A DNA stretch of 64,000 nucleotides from assembly GCA_024742705.1 (NCBI GenBank), contig JANSXZ010000011.1, forward strand, positions 1-64,000, read 5' to 3'. Each line of letters begins with the position of its first letter. The stretch's first letter is position 1. The DNA comes from Paracoccaceae bacterium (GTDB taxonomy: Bacteria; Pseudomonadota; Alphaproteobacteria; Rhodobacterales; Rhodobacteraceae). Below are positions 27,766 to 37,289 of this stretch, in pieces. The notes below the pieces were generated by a model, which worked only from the letters and a program-made list of their open reading frames with translations, did no database searches and had not been told where the DNA came from. A program made the translations under genes and the position numbers.

Positions 27766-29114
27766 TCCCGCCCAAACCTGTGGCGCGGCCCGACCGGGTG
27801 TCGCTCTGGCGCTATCTCCGGCTGTTTCGCGCCGATATCCTCTCGGCCCAGCCGGCGCGGCTCTATCGTGCTTGGATGGCGGAATTTCGCACCCCTTTCT
27901 TCCGTTCCTTCCTGATGAACCAGCCCGACCTGGTGCGTCAGGTTCTCAGGGACCGTCCAGACGATTTTCCCAAATCCGGACGCATCGGCGAGGGGCTGCG
28001 CCCCTTGCTGGGCAATTCGGTCTTTCTGACCAACGGTGAAACCTGGAAACGTCAGCGCCGCATCATCGACCCCGCCTTCGAGGGCGGGCGGCTGAAGGAT
28101 ACCTTTCCGGCGATGTGGGCCGCGGCGCAGGCCTGTGTCACGCGGCTTGAGACGCGCTCGGACGATATCGTGGAGATCGAGGAAGTGACCAGCCACGCCG
28201 CCGCCGACGTGATCTTTCGCACATTGTTCTCGATTCCGATCGAGCATGAGATCGCGCGCGATGTTTTCGATCAGTTCCGCGCCTACCAGCGCAGCCAGCC
28301 GATCCTGAACCTGGCGGCCTTCGTGCCCTTGCCGCGCGGATTTCCGCGGTTTTTCCGGCGCCGCACCCTTGCAACGGCGGCGCGGATCCGGCGGCTGATC
28401 ACCGGGCTGACCGCCGCGCGGATGGCCGAGATCGCCGCAGGCACCGCGCCGGACGATCTGGCCACCAAGATCATGACCACGCCCGATCCGCTGACCGGCC
28501 AGACCTTCAGCACCGAGGAAATGGTCGACCAGGTGGCGATCTTCTTTCTGGCCGGGCATGAAACCAGCGCTTCGGCCTTGGCCTGGACGCTGTATCTGCT
28601 GGCACTTTACCCGGAATGGCAGGACCGGCTGGCAGAAGAGGCGGGCGCGCTGGAGGGGCCGGATTTCTCGCGGGTGTCGCGCCTGCGGCTCAGCCGCGAT
28701 GTCTTCCGCGAGGCATTGCGGCTCTATCCGCCCGTGCCGATGATGGTGCGCGAAAACCTTTGCCCGGAGCGGTTTCGCGACCGCGCCGCGCCCAAGGGAT
28801 CGCAGCTGGTGATCAGCCCCTGGCATCTGCATCGCCACACACGGCTGTGGGACAACCCCGACGGCTTCGATCCGGGACGCTGGCACACCGAAAACGGCCG
28901 CGCCTGCCAGCGTGATGCCTATATCCCGTTTTCGGCCGGTGCGCGGGTGTGCACCGGTGCCGGCTTTGCGATGGTCGAAGGGCCGCTGATCCTGTCGATG
29001 CTGGTGCGGCAATTCCGTTTCGAAAGGGTGCCGGGCGACGATCCGGTGCCGGTGGCGCATCTGACCGTCCGATCGGCGCAGGGCATTCGCCTGCGCGTGG
29101 TGCGGCGGGCGTGA
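27762..29114 (+). CDS. Cytochrome P450
   Basis: The 450-residue P450 has all core motifs: I-helix AGHETSASAL (about residue 264), K-helix EALRLYPP, and the heme loop FSAGARVCTGAGFA with thiolate Cys397. Arg in place of the usual phenylalanine-glycine pattern (FSAGARVC against FGxGxRxC) is a common variation. It lacks a membrane anchor and needs a ferredoxin/reductase, neither of which is in the window. Substrate is unknown. Coupling to the upstream hydrolase-like gene suggests a two-step modification of a hydrophobic molecule. Confidence 0.92.
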   Translation: MIPPKPVARPDRVSLWRYLRLFRADILSAQPARLYRAWMAEFRTPFFRSFLMNQPDLVRQVLRDRPDDFPKSGRIGEGLRPLLGNSVFLTNGETWKRQRRIIDPAFEGGRLKDTFPAMWAAAQACVTRLETRSDDIVEIEEVTSHAAADVIFRTLFSIPIEHEIARDVFDQFRAYQRSQPILNLAAFVPLPRGFPRFFRRRTLATAARIRRLITGLTAARMAEIAAGTAPDDLATKIMTTPDPLTGQTFSTEEMVDQVAIFFLAGHETSASALAWTLYLLALYPEWQDRLAEEAGALEGPDFSRVSRLRLSRDVFREALRLYPPVPMMVRENLCPERFRDRAAPKGSQLVISPWHLHRHTRLWDNPDGFDPGRWHTENGRACQRDAYIPFSAGARVCTGAGFAMVEGPLILSMLVRQFRFERVPGDDPVPVAHLTVRSAQGIRLRVVRRA

Positions 29115-29186
29115 AGCGTCTGTTTTCCCGGCGGCAATTGCAGTAAATATGCCGCGTCACAGAATCAAGCGAGAGGGTCGAACGGC

Positions 29187-30089
29187 ATGGCATACGACAG
29201 CGCAGAACAGGCACAGATGCGGGCGCGGATGGAAACCGGCAATGGCTTTATCGCCGCGCTGGATCAAAGCGGCGGATCGACCCCGAAGGCGCTGAGCCTT
29301 TATGGCGTTGAGCCTTCGGATTACTCGGGCGATGCGGAAATGTTCGCCGCCATGCACGCGATGCGGGCCCGCATCATGCTGGCGCGCGATTTCACCAGCG
29401 CCAAGGTTCTGGGGGCCATCCTGTTCGAACGCACGATGCGCGAAACCGTCGCCGACATCGCTGTTCCGCAGTTTCTATGGGTGGAACGAGGCGTTGTGCC
29501 GTTTCTGAAGATCGACAAGGGCCTGGCGGACGAAGCCGACGGCGCGCAGATCATGAAGCCGATGCCGGGGCTGGACGATCTGTTGGCGGAAGCACGCGGT
29601 GCCGGGGTTTTCGGCACCAAGGAACGGTCGGTCATCCACGAGGCGAACGCCGCCGGCGTCGCCGCGGTGGTGGCGCAGCAATTTGAGGTGGCCCATCAGG
29701 TGATGGCCGCCGGCCTGGTGCCGATCATCGAACCCGAGGTGAACATCAACAGCGCCACCAAGAACGACGCGGAAACCCTTCTGCGTGATGAAATCGCAAG
29801 ACATCTCGAAAACCTGCCCGCCGAAGGCGATGTGATGCTGAAGCTGACCATTCCGGACACGCCGAACCTTTATGCCGGCCTGGCCGATCATCCGCGGGTG
29901 CTGCGCGTGGTGGCTCTTTCAGGGGGCTACAGCACCGATGACGCCTGCGAACGGCTTTCGCACAACGAAAAGATGATCGCCAGCTTCTCGCGCGCGCTGA
30001 CCGAAGGCTTGCACGTCAAGATGACAGACGATGAATTCAACGCGGCGCTCGGCGGCAACATCGACAAGATCTACCGCGCGTCGCTGTAA
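29187..30089 (+). CDS. fda: Class I fructose-bisphosphate aldolase
   Basis: The 300-residue enzyme matches the bacterial class I (Schiff-base) aldolase group with GFIAALDQSGGSTPKALSLYG at its start. The VPFLKIDKG segment and the probable Schiff-base lysine in MLKLTIP follow. It cleaves fructose-1,6-bisphosphate in glycolysis or the reverse in gluconeogenesis. The ATG at 29187 has a GAGAGGG site upstream. It lies 72 bp after the P450 and probably has its own promoter. The 3' end converges on the RHH gene. Confidence 0.93.
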   Translation: MAYDSAEQAQMRARMETGNGFIAALDQSGGSTPKALSLYGVEPSDYSGDAEMFAAMHAMRARIMLARDFTSAKVLGAILFERTMRETVADIAVPQFLWVERGVVPFLKIDKGLADEADGAQIMKPMPGLDDLLAEARGAGVFGTKERSVIHEANAAGVAAVVAQQFEVAHQVMAAGLVPIIEPEVNINSATKNDAETLLRDEIARHLENLPAEGDVMLKLTIPDTPNLYAGLADHPRVLRVVALSGGYSTDDACERLSHNEKMIASFSRALTEGLHVKMTDDEFNAALGGNIDKIYRASL

Positions 30090-30110
30090 CGGCGGCGGTT
30101 GGCGGGCGGG

Positions 30111-30332
30111 TCAGCCTTGTTTGACCCGCTGCAGAACGAAGACGCGGATCGCCGAGGCCAGATTGGTTTCAAGGTCGCGCGCTGCGTCAACTTCGGCTGC
30201 TAACCTGTTGATTGGCTTGCCTTCCGCATTTGCGATATCCTGAAACGCGCGCCAGAACGCATCCTCGAGTGATACCGAAGTCCGGTGCCCGCGCAGCGTG
30301 AGCGAGCGTTTGACCGGCCGCGCGCCGCTCAC
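30111..30332 (-). CDS. Ribbon-helix-helix domain protein
   Basis: The 73-residue protein reads RPVKRSLTLRGHRTSVSLED then AFWRAFQDIA with GKPINRLAAEVD, matching the ribbon-helix-helix domain family (RHH_4) of alphaproteobacteria. Its GTG start overlaps the DUF4169 stop by 4 bp (GTGA). The start is set by this overlap, as the frame is open further upstream inside DUF4169. It is probably a small DNA-binding protein with an unknown target. Confidence 0.8.
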   Translation of the reverse strand: MSGARPVKRSLTLRGHRTSVSLEDAFWRAFQDIANAEGKPINRLAAEVDAARDLETNLASAIRVFVLQRVKQG

Positions 30333-30502
30333 TCCAGCTTGCTCTGGCGCAAGAGCGCGGCGCGCTTTTCGTTTTCGGCCCGGTCGCGGGCGCGTTCGGC
30401 CTTGGTGCGGCCGAACTTGGTGCTGTTCTCGTCGGCGCGCAGCTTCTTGTCGGCGCGGGCCTTGGCCTTGCGGGCGCGGTTCAGGTTCACAGGGTCGGTC
30501 AT
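30329..30502 (-). CDS. DUF4169 family protein
   Basis: The 57-residue, very basic protein ([20 protein letters not shown], then [20 protein letters not shown]) is DUF4169, of unknown function. It is not in the same frame as the longer open frame that covers it. It overlaps the fumC stop by 4 bp (ATGA) and the next gene by 4 bp, so all three are translationally coupled. High lysine/arginine suggests nucleic acid or ribosome contact, by inference only. Confidence 0.8.
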   Translation of the reverse strand: MTDPVNLNRARKAKARADKKLRADENSTKFGRTKAERARDRAENEKRAALLRQSKLE

Positions 30503-31890
30503 TTCGGGCCAATCATCTGTTCGGGCCTGACCACGCGATCGAATGTTTCGGCATCCACGAACCCCAGCGCGACCGCCTCGTGTTTCAGAGTTGTGCCGTT
30601 CTTGTGGGCGGTCTTGGCCACCGTGGTGGCATTGTCATAGCCGATTTCCGGCGCCAGCGCTGTGACCAGCATCAGCGATTCACGCATCATCCTGTCGATC
30701 CGCGCCTCGTCCGCGCGCAGCCCGTTCAGCAGGTTATCGGTGAAAGCATCCGTGGCGTCACCCAGAAGTTGCATGGATTGCAAAACGTTATAGGCAATCA
30801 TGGGTTTGTAGACATTCAATTCGAAATGGCCCTGGCTGCCTGCGAACCCAACGGCCGCATCGTTGCCCATGACCTGGATACACACCTGCGTCAGGGCCTC
30901 GCATTGCGTCGGGTTCACCTTGCCGGGCATGATCGACGATCCCGGTTCGTTTTCCGGCAACACCAGTTCGCCCAGTCCGCAGCGCGGACCGGACCCCAGA
31001 AACCGGATGTCGTTGGCGATCTTGAACAACGATGCCGCCACCGTGCGCAGCGCGCCCGACATTTCCAGCATCGCGTCATGGGCGGCCAGCGCCTCGAACT
31101 TGTTGGGTGCTGTGACCAAGGGCAGGCCGGTGATATCGGCCATGCGCGCGGCCACCGTTTCGGCCCATCCCGGCGCGGTGTTCAGCCCGGTGCCCACCGC
31201 GGTGCCGCCCTGGGCCAGTTCGTATATCCGGGTCAGCGCGCCGGTGATCCGCACGATCCCCATTGCCACCTGATGCGCATAGCCTGAAAATTCCTGGCCC
31301 AGCGTCAGGGGCGTCGCGTCCTGGGTATGGGTGCGCCCGATCTTGATGACATGATCGAAATCCGCCTGCCTCGCGATCAAGGCACCGTGGAACCGGGCCA
31401 AACCGGGCAACAGCCCGTCGCGCGCGGTCAGCGCGGTGGCGATGTGCATGGCGGTGGGGAAGGTATCGTTCGACGACTGGCCCATGTTGCAGTGATCGTT
31501 GGGATGCACCGGATCGCGCGTACCGATCACGCCGCCCATCAATTCGATGGCGCGGTTGGCGATTACCTCGTTGGCGTTCATGTTCGATTGCGTGCCCGAA
31601 CCGGTTTGCCACACGACCAGTGGGAAATGATCGTCGAGCTTTCCGTCGATCACCTCCTGCGCAGCGCGGACGATCGCATCGCCCCTTGCGGCATCCAACT
31701 TGCCGGATGCGGTGTTTGCTTCGGCGCAGGCCCTCTTGATCACCCCGAGCGCGCGCACGATGGCGACAGGCTGCTTTTCCCAACCGATGGGAAAGTTCAG
31801 GATCGAACGTTGGGTCTGGGCGCCCCAGTACTTGTCTGCGGGCACTTCCAGCGGGCCAAAACTGTCGGATTCGGTGCGGGTTTGCGGCAT
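30499..31890 (-). CDS. fumC: Fumarate hydratase class II
   Basis: The 463-residue, oxygen-stable fumarase interconverts fumarate and malate. It carries the superfamily signature [15 protein letters not shown] and the [14 protein letters not shown] and [20 protein letters not shown] motifs. It heads an overlapping operon with DUF4169 and an RHH protein. A second, unrelated class I fumarase is encoded at 49099-50604, so the strain has both the Fe-S and cluster-free types. Confidence 0.96.
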   Translation of the reverse strand: MPQTRTESDSFGPLEVPADKYWGAQTQRSILNFPIGWEKQPVAIVRALGVIKRACAEANTASGKLDAARGDAIVRAAQEVIDGKLDDHFPLVVWQTGSGTQSNMNANEVIANRAIELMGGVIGTRDPVHPNDHCNMGQSSNDTFPTAMHIATALTARDGLLPGLARFHGALIARQADFDHVIKIGRTHTQDATPLTLGQEFSGYAHQVAMGIVRITGALTRIYELAQGGTAVGTGLNTAPGWAETVAARMADITGLPLVTAPNKFEALAAHDAMLEMSGALRTVAASLFKIANDIRFLGSGPRCGLGELVLPENEPGSSIMPGKVNPTQCEALTQVCIQVMGNDAAVGFAGSQGHFELNVYKPMIAYNVLQSMQLLGDATDAFTDNLLNGLRADEARIDRMMRESLMLVTALAPEIGYDNATTVAKTAHKNGTTLKHEAVALGFVDAETFDRVVRPEQMIGPK

Positions 31891-32065
31891 TGGAACCTCG
31901 GGCGGAACAGGCGATATCCCGGTTTAGATCGCGGGCCTTGCCGGTGCAACCGTCACAGCGCGCGCACCGGGCGGGGCAAATCGGCCCAACGGCAAGGAAA
32001 ATGATGCAAATCGCCCGCCGCGACCCCATATCATAAGGTCAGGACACACCGGGCGGAGGGCAGAC

Positions 32066-32623
32066 ATGCGCGGATACGATTGGTTTCGAATGGGTGGATT
32101 GGCGGCGGTCGCGGCAATGGGCCTTGCGGTGTCGGCCGTGGCGGCCCAGGCGGCGGGCATCGCCGACTTTGTCGGCTCGTACGAGGGATCGGCCGAGATG
32201 ACACTGGCATCGGGAGCCACCGGCACGCGCGATATGAGCGTCGAGATAGCCGCAGCGCGCCGGGGCGGTTTTCGGGTGGAATGGTCGACAGTCAGCTACC
32301 GCGAGGATGGCTCGAGCAAGGAGAAAAGCTATGCCATCGATTTCGTGCCGACCGACCGCAGTGAGGTTTTCGCAGCCGCGATGCAACGCGATGTCTTCGG
32401 CCACGATGTGCAGCTGGACCCGATGAAGGGTGAACCCTACGTCTGGGCGCGGATCGAAGGCGAAACCCTGTCGGTCTATTCGTTGTTCGTGTCAGAGACC
32501 GGCGGCTATGAAATCCAGCAGTTCGACAGAACGCTCGCCGAGGGTGGCCTGCAACTGGACTACAAGACCGTTCGCGACGGGCAGATAAACCGCACGATTT
32601 CGACGTTCCTCACGCGGCAATAG
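32066..32623 (+). CDS. Secreted protein, unknown function
   Basis: The 185-residue product has an N-terminal signal peptide (hydrophobic GGLAAVAAMGLAVSAVAAQA with an AQAAG cleavage site near residue 30). The mature part is rich in beta-strand-like stretches (FVGSYEGSAEMTLASG, FRVEWSTVSY, YEIQQFDRTL). It has no cysteines or known motifs that I recognise, and is probably periplasmic. It lies between divergent fumC and convergent sspB-like genes, with 175 bp upstream that probably holds both promoters. Confidence 0.7.
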   Translation: MRGYDWFRMGGLAAVAAMGLAVSAVAAQAAGIADFVGSYEGSAEMTLASGATGTRDMSVEIAAARRGGFRVEWSTVSYREDGSSKEKSYAIDFVPTDRSEVFAAAMQRDVFGHDVQLDPMKGEPYVWARIEGETLSVYSLFVSETGGYEIQQFDRTLAEGGLQLDYKTVRDGQINRTISTFLTRQ

Positions 32624-32632
32624 CCGCGATGA

Positions 32633-33118
32633 TCACTTGCGGAAACTGTCGAGCGACACAACCTCGGCATCCGACGAAGCCTTGGATTTCTTCGCTTTTT
32701 CAGGCTTTGCCGAGGTGTCCCGCGGCAGCAGCGCGGGCGGCGGCGCGGGTTCGTCTTTCTCCGTTTCGGTGCTTTCAAAGCGCAGGCCGAATTCCACCGA
32801 AGGATCCACGAATGTCTTTATCGCATCATAGGGGATGTACAGCGGTTCCGGGGCGTCGCCGAAATTCAGTGTGACGGCAAAGCCTTCGTCGCCGACATCC
32901 AGATTGTCGAACCAATGCTGCATCACCACAGTCATCTCGCCGGGATACCGGTCTGAAAGCCAATCGGCCAGCTCGACATCCGGGTGCGCCGTGTCGAAGG
33001 TGATGAAGAAATGATGCGCGCCCGGCAGCCCGTTGGCGGCCACATCGCGCAACACGGTCTTGATCAGACCGCGCATCGCGTCGTGCATCAGGTTGCCATA
33101 GTCGATATCGCGGGGCAT
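32633..33118 (-). CDS. SspB-like ClpXP adaptor
   Basis: The 161-residue protein begins MPRDIDYGNLMHDAMRGLIK, then HHFFITFDTAHPDVEL and MTVVMQHWFDNLDV. These match alphaproteobacterial SspB, which delivers SsrA-tagged proteins to ClpXP. The C-terminal half is a charged, proline-rich linker that ends in EVVSLDSFRK, the expected ClpX-binding tail after the linker. The ATG at 33118 fits the domain start. Confidence 0.87.
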   Translation of the reverse strand: MPRDIDYGNLMHDAMRGLIKTVLRDVAANGLPGAHHFFITFDTAHPDVELADWLSDRYPGEMTVVMQHWFDNLDVGDEGFAVTLNFGDAPEPLYIPYDAIKTFVDPSVEFGLRFESTETEKDEPAPPPALLPRDTSAKPEKAKKSKASSDAEVVSLDSFRK

Positions 33119-33191
33119 GATCGCTCTCTTGCTTGGCTCTCGTTTACCATAAGCCATTCTCGCGCAGATGAAAGAGCGGCCGCGGCAAATT

Positions 33192-34451
33192 TCAAACCAT
33201 CCCCAGCACAAGCCCCGCGCCTGCCATAACCATCAGCGAAATGCCCAGCCCCAACCGGAGCCAAAGCAGCAAAACCGCCGCAAGGCCCGTCAGAAGCGCG
33301 GCTTGCGGCACGAAACCGGCCACCACGGGCCATCGCCAGGGGCCCGCGCCGGCAAATGCCACCTGCGTGAACAGCAGATGCAAGGCGAAGATCACCGAAA
33401 GATTGAGAATGACGCCCACCACCGCGGCCGTCACCGCCTGCAGGGCCGATTCGAGACGTGGCCAACCGGCGATCCGGTCGAGATGCGGTGCGGCCACGAA
33501 GATCCACAGGAAACAGGGCACGAAGGTGGCCCATAAGGCCACCGCGCCAGCGGCCAGCGCAAGGCCGGGACCGCCCGCGATGTGCCCGCTGAGCATGGCC
33601 ACGAACTGGGTGACCAGGATAAGCGGGCCGGGCGTGGTTTCGGCCATGCCCAGCGCGTCGATCATCTGTTCGGTGCTGATCCACCCGTGATCCAGTGCGA
33701 CGGTCTGGGTCATGTAGGCCAGAACCGCATAGGCGCCGCCAAAGGTGACAACCGCCAGCCGGGCAAAGAACCATCCCAGTTCAGCCAGCAGCTGGTGATT
33801 GCCAAGGCTCAGTGCGAAAAGCGGCGCCAGCCACAGCGCGGTCCAGATCGCGGCGGTGCGCCACGCTATCGCGCCACCCGTCGCGGAAAGGGCAGGGGGT
33901 GCAGCCGCGCCGGGCTGGCCCGGCATGCCGAAGGCATAGCCGAAACAGGCCGCCGCGGCCACGATCAGCGGAAACGGCGCGTCGATCAGAAAGATCGCGG
34001 CAAAGGCGCATCCGGCCAGCGCCACGCCCTGCACCGATCCCAGCGCCTTGGCGCCGATCTTGCGCAAGGCCTGGATCACGATCACGATCACCGCCGCCTT
34101 GATGCCCAGAAACGCCGCGCGGATCGCCGGCATATCGCCCCATTGCGCATAGAGCGCCACCAGCACCGCGATCACCGCCGCGCCGGGCAGAACGAAAAGC
34201 GCGCCCGCCAGAATGCCGCCCGGAATTCCGCGCAGGCGCCACCCGGCATAAGTGGCCAGCTGCATCGCTTCGGGGCCGGGCAGCATCATGCACAACGACA
34301 AGGCGCGCAGGAATGTCGCTTGGTCCAGCCAGCCGCGCCGGTCGATCAGTTCGCTTTGCATCAGGGCGATCTGCGCTGCCGGCCCGCCGAATGACAGTAC
34401 TCCGATCCGGCCGAACACGCGCACCATCTGGGCCCAGGTTGGCGGGGTCAT
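33192..34451 (-). CDS. chrA: Chromate transporter, ChrA family
   Basis: The 419-residue integral membrane protein has two homologous halves. Each starts with the family motif, F-SFGGPAAQIALMQ in the first half and VTFGGAYAVLAYMTQ in the second. The M-PGPEAMQLATYAGW and ETTPGPLILVTQFV segments match ChrA. The family effluxes chromate, but many chromosomal copies are unproven for chromate and might move sulfate-like anions. The ATG at 34451 gives the standard length. No resistance partner chrB is visible. Confidence 0.87.
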   Translation of the reverse strand: MTPPTWAQMVRVFGRIGVLSFGGPAAQIALMQSELIDRRGWLDQATFLRALSLCMMLPGPEAMQLATYAGWRLRGIPGGILAGALFVLPGAAVIAVLVALYAQWGDMPAIRAAFLGIKAAVIVIVIQALRKIGAKALGSVQGVALAGCAFAAIFLIDAPFPLIVAAAACFGYAFGMPGQPGAAAPPALSATGGAIAWRTAAIWTALWLAPLFALSLGNHQLLAELGWFFARLAVVTFGGAYAVLAYMTQTVALDHGWISTEQMIDALGMAETTPGPLILVTQFVAMLSGHIAGGPGLALAAGAVALWATFVPCFLWIFVAAPHLDRIAGWPRLESALQAVTAAVVGVILNLSVIFALHLLFTQVAFAGAGPWRWPVVAGFVPQAALLTGLAAVLLLWLRLGLGISLMVMAGAGLVLGMV

Positions 34452-34607
34452 GGTCTTGGTGCCCGAGAATGCCGAGGCCGGCAAGGAACAAGATGGGCGG
34501 CCATTTCGGTTTCCTTTGCGCAGCAAGGGTGCATCCGGCCCCACGCGGGCGGCACCCGGGCCGGACGCGCGACCAGATGCTGCACAGCCACGCTACGTCA
34601 AGCCCGA

Positions 34608-35105
34608 TCAGCCGTAAAACCACGTTTCGCCGACCGCGATATCGGCCTGCATCTCGGATCCGATTGCCAGGATGCCGATCCGCCGGAGCCCGGCCGCATC
34701 GAACGGCTGGTCGGTGCGGTGCGGCGCGAAATCGTCAAAATCGAAGCTCAGCGCGGTCCAGCGGGGCGGGGCGGTGAATGCCGTGCGAAAGCTTTGCCAG
34801 GGACGCGACAGGGCATTGGTGCGCAACCGCAGATCATACTCCAGCCGATTGCCCCACAGCATCAGCGCCAGACCGCGTGCGCCTTCCGGCGGCGGCTGTG
34901 TCAGATCGCTGGCCATCTGGATGAAGCCGCCGTTGTTTTCCAGCGATACCGTGCCGCGCAGCCGGGTGGCTTCGCGGTCAGCGACGATACCTTTCGTCAG
35001 TTCGCCCCGCGATACACCGCCCATTACCGCATCGGCCACATAGGACCACCGCGTCGGGACGGGCCATCGCCTGGGCTGCGGTGTCGGGGCGGTGGGATCG
35101 GTCAT
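34608..35105 (-). CDS. CIA30 family protein (complex I intermediate-associated)
   Basis: The 165-residue protein has WSYVADAVMGGVSRGELT, RGTVSLENNGGFIQMAS, and WTALSFDFDDFAPHR, matching the CIA30/NDUFAF1 beta-sandwich domain. In mitochondria it helps build complex I. The bacterial role is less clear and may be in carbohydrate binding or respiratory assembly. The ATG at 35105 fits the domain limits. It is downstream of the histidine kinase gene on the same strand. Confidence 0.82.
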   Translation of the reverse strand: MTDPTAPTPQPRRWPVPTRWSYVADAVMGGVSRGELTKGIVADREATRLRGTVSLENNGGFIQMASDLTQPPPEGARGLALMLWGNRLEYDLRLRTNALSRPWQSFRTAFTAPPRWTALSFDFDDFAPHRTDQPFDAAGLRRIGILAIGSEMQADIAVGETWFYG

Positions 35106-35161
35106 GACCGGACCATAGCTGCGCAGCGGGCTTGGCGAAAGGGGGCGCAGCGCAGCGCGCG

Positions 35162-36853
35162 TCACGCTGCCGGGTCCGGCAGGCACGGCGGACCGCCACG
35201 CGCGGGTTCCGCACGGATGAAAAGGCGCACGGTCGTACCCTTGCCAGGCTCTGAAATCAGGTCGGCGCTGCCGCCGCTCTGGATGGCGAAGGTCTGAACC
35301 ATCGGCAAGCCCAGGCCAAAACCGCCATCGCCGCGTTTGGTGCTGACAAAGGGTTCGAATACATCGGCGATCTTGTCCGGGGCGATGCCGACACCCGTAT
35401 CCTTGACGGATATCATCGCGTAACAGCCCGGTTGCAGATCGCTGGTCGCGGGATCGGCGCCTTCGTCAACCCTGTGGCGTGTGGTGCGGATGCACAGCCG
35501 GCCACCTTCGGGCATGGCATCGCGCGCATTCAGCACCAGGTTCAGCAGGGCGCTTTCCAGAAATGATAGATCGGCGCCGACGCGTCCCAAATCTGCGCAG
35601 AGATCGGTTTCCAGCGTGATCTTCGGCGGCAAGGCGCGCCGCATCAGGGGCTCGATGCTGCGCACCGTGGCGTTCACATCCACATCCGTGCGAACGAACC
35701 TGGCGCCGGCGCCGAAGCTGAGCAATCGGTGCGCGAGTGCGCCGCCGCGCTTGGCGGCATCGTCGATCTCGCGCAGCAGGTGCGGGGCGTCATCGTCAAC
35801 CGCGCCCGACTGAAGCAGCTGCGCGTTGCCCATCACCACCGACATCAGGTTGTTGAAATCATGAGCAATACTGCTGGCCATGCGCCCGATGCTGTCTTGT
35901 TTCTGCGCCTGGAACAGCAGTTTTTTATAGGCGGTCAGACGCTCCTGCGCGGCTGCCTCGGCGGTCACGTCAAGGATCAACGTGTTCCACAGGACGCTGC
36001 CATCGTCGAGACGCCGTGGCATTCCCGACCCGCGCAGCCATTTCAGCGCGCCCGACGCGGTGCGTATACGCCAGCGGTGGATCCATTGTGTCAGGTTTTC
36101 AGCCGATTGCCGGACCGATGTGACCATGCTTTCGAGATCCTCGGGCACTATCGTGTCCCAAAGCGCCTTGGGATTGCCCTTCAAGCTCACTTCGGACACC
36201 TCCCAGACATCGTGGCACCCGGGCGACATGTATTCGATCCAGTCGCTGCCGTCGGGGCGCATGACATAGCGAAAGATCGCGCCGGGTACATTCAGCGCCA
36301 GATCTCGGAAACGCTGGTCGGTTTCCTCCAGCGCCGCGGCCGCCGACTCGGCATCGGCGCGGGATTGTTGCGTCAGGTGCAGTGCCTGGCGCAGCCCGAT
36401 CTCGTTCGCGATCGCCTGGCCCACGGTCTGCAGATCGTCCAGTTCCGCGCTGGCCCAGTTGCGCGGGCGATGGTCGAGCACGCACAGCACCGCGACCACC
36501 TGTTGCGCGGTGTCGCGGATCGGCGCGCCCATGTAGGCGATCACACCCAGATCCTGAATCGCGGGATTGTCGCAGAGCTGCGGGTGAACGCGGGCGTCCG
36601 GCACCACCATCGGCCGCCCCGTATCGTGGACATGGAGGCAGAACGAATGCGATATCGGCGTTTCACGGCGCGAGGCCCAGGGTTCGGACAGGCCCACGAG
36701 GCTTTTGAAGTGTTGCCGGCGGCCCGGTTTGTCGACGATCGACAACAGCCCGACCGGCGCGCGCAACTTGTTGGCCAGCAGCGCGACCAATCGATCGTAT
36801 TCGGGTTCGACGGGACCGTCGAGCAATCCCAGGTTACGCGCCATGGCGGTCAT
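35162..36853 (-). CDS. GAF-PAS sensor histidine kinase (orphan)
   Basis: The 563-residue soluble kinase has a GAF domain (about 20-165), a PAS domain (about 190-310, IFRYVMRPDGSDWIEYMSPG), then HisKA with the phospho-acceptor in SIAHDFNNLMSVVMGNAQLL and a HATPase domain (LNLVLNARDAMPEGG, DTGVGIA, FGLGLPMV). The GAF starts PVGLLSIVDKPGRRQHFKS and continues with YMGAPI, typical of the group that includes phytochrome-like and free-radical-sensing GAFs. GGAG precedes the ATG at 36853. No response regulator is adjacent, so the partner is unknown. Confidence 0.85.
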   Translation of the reverse strand: MTAMARNLGLLDGPVEPEYDRLVALLANKLRAPVGLLSIVDKPGRRQHFKSLVGLSEPWASRRETPISHSFCLHVHDTGRPMVVPDARVHPQLCDNPAIQDLGVIAYMGAPIRDTAQQVVAVLCVLDHRPRNWASAELDDLQTVGQAIANEIGLRQALHLTQQSRADAESAAAALEETDQRFRDLALNVPGAIFRYVMRPDGSDWIEYMSPGCHDVWEVSEVSLKGNPKALWDTIVPEDLESMVTSVRQSAENLTQWIHRWRIRTASGALKWLRGSGMPRRLDDGSVLWNTLILDVTAEAAAQERLTAYKKLLFQAQKQDSIGRMASSIAHDFNNLMSVVMGNAQLLQSGAVDDDAPHLLREIDDAAKRGGALAHRLLSFGAGARFVRTDVDVNATVRSIEPLMRRALPPKITLETDLCADLGRVGADLSFLESALLNLVLNARDAMPEGGRLCIRTTRHRVDEGADPATSDLQPGCYAMISVKDTGVGIAPDKIADVFEPFVSTKRGDGGFGLGLPMVQTFAIQSGGSADLISEPGKGTTVRLFIRAEPARGGPPCLPDPAA

Positions 36854-37289
36854 CCGAATACTCCGTTGCCCAGAAACATGCATGCGATAGTTGCAGAACT
36901 CTCGCCTTGCGGGAACCGATTTGCTAAATCCTGAACCATATTGCCGCACCTTTCCGAAGCCTTTTCCGAAGTTAGTGGCCAAAACTTGTGAACGGTCGGT
37001 TAACTGTGACGGTTTCACGGCCTTTTGGTGGCCTGCGTGGTGATTCCCCGGGCTTTTGCCGCGCAAGTCATCACAGATGCAATTCCGGGCCCGGCAGCGA
37101 CCGGGCCATACGCATTTTCAGGCGGATTGAATCAATTGATCGGCATTTCAGCGCGACAATTGAACATTTGTTAGAACTCATCGCTCAAACATCGCGCCAC
37201 ACCGCCGATCATCGCCGTGCGCCGGGCCATCCGGGCGCGGCGTGCCTTCGACGAGTGGCTGTGGGGTGATCCAGGGCGGAACAATTGGG
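36854..37289. other. 436-bp intergenic region with a strong hairpin
   Basis: This region separates the divergent histidine kinase and sugar transferase genes. A perfect GGCCCGG-cagcga-CCGGGCC hairpin lies at 37088-37107, followed on the plus strand by a short T-rich run (CATTTTC). It could attenuate the sugar transferase transcript or end a short RNA. From about 37110 to 37180 the sequence is AT-richer, with several CAATTG/TTGAAC-like motifs that may hold the promoter. No gene is visible. Confidence 0.45.

Noticed and set aside
30333..30512. Fusion of DUF4169 region and RHH protein in one 133-codon frame
   Set aside because: The first 60 residues are a frame-shifted reading of DUF4169. The GTG overlap gives two separate small genes.
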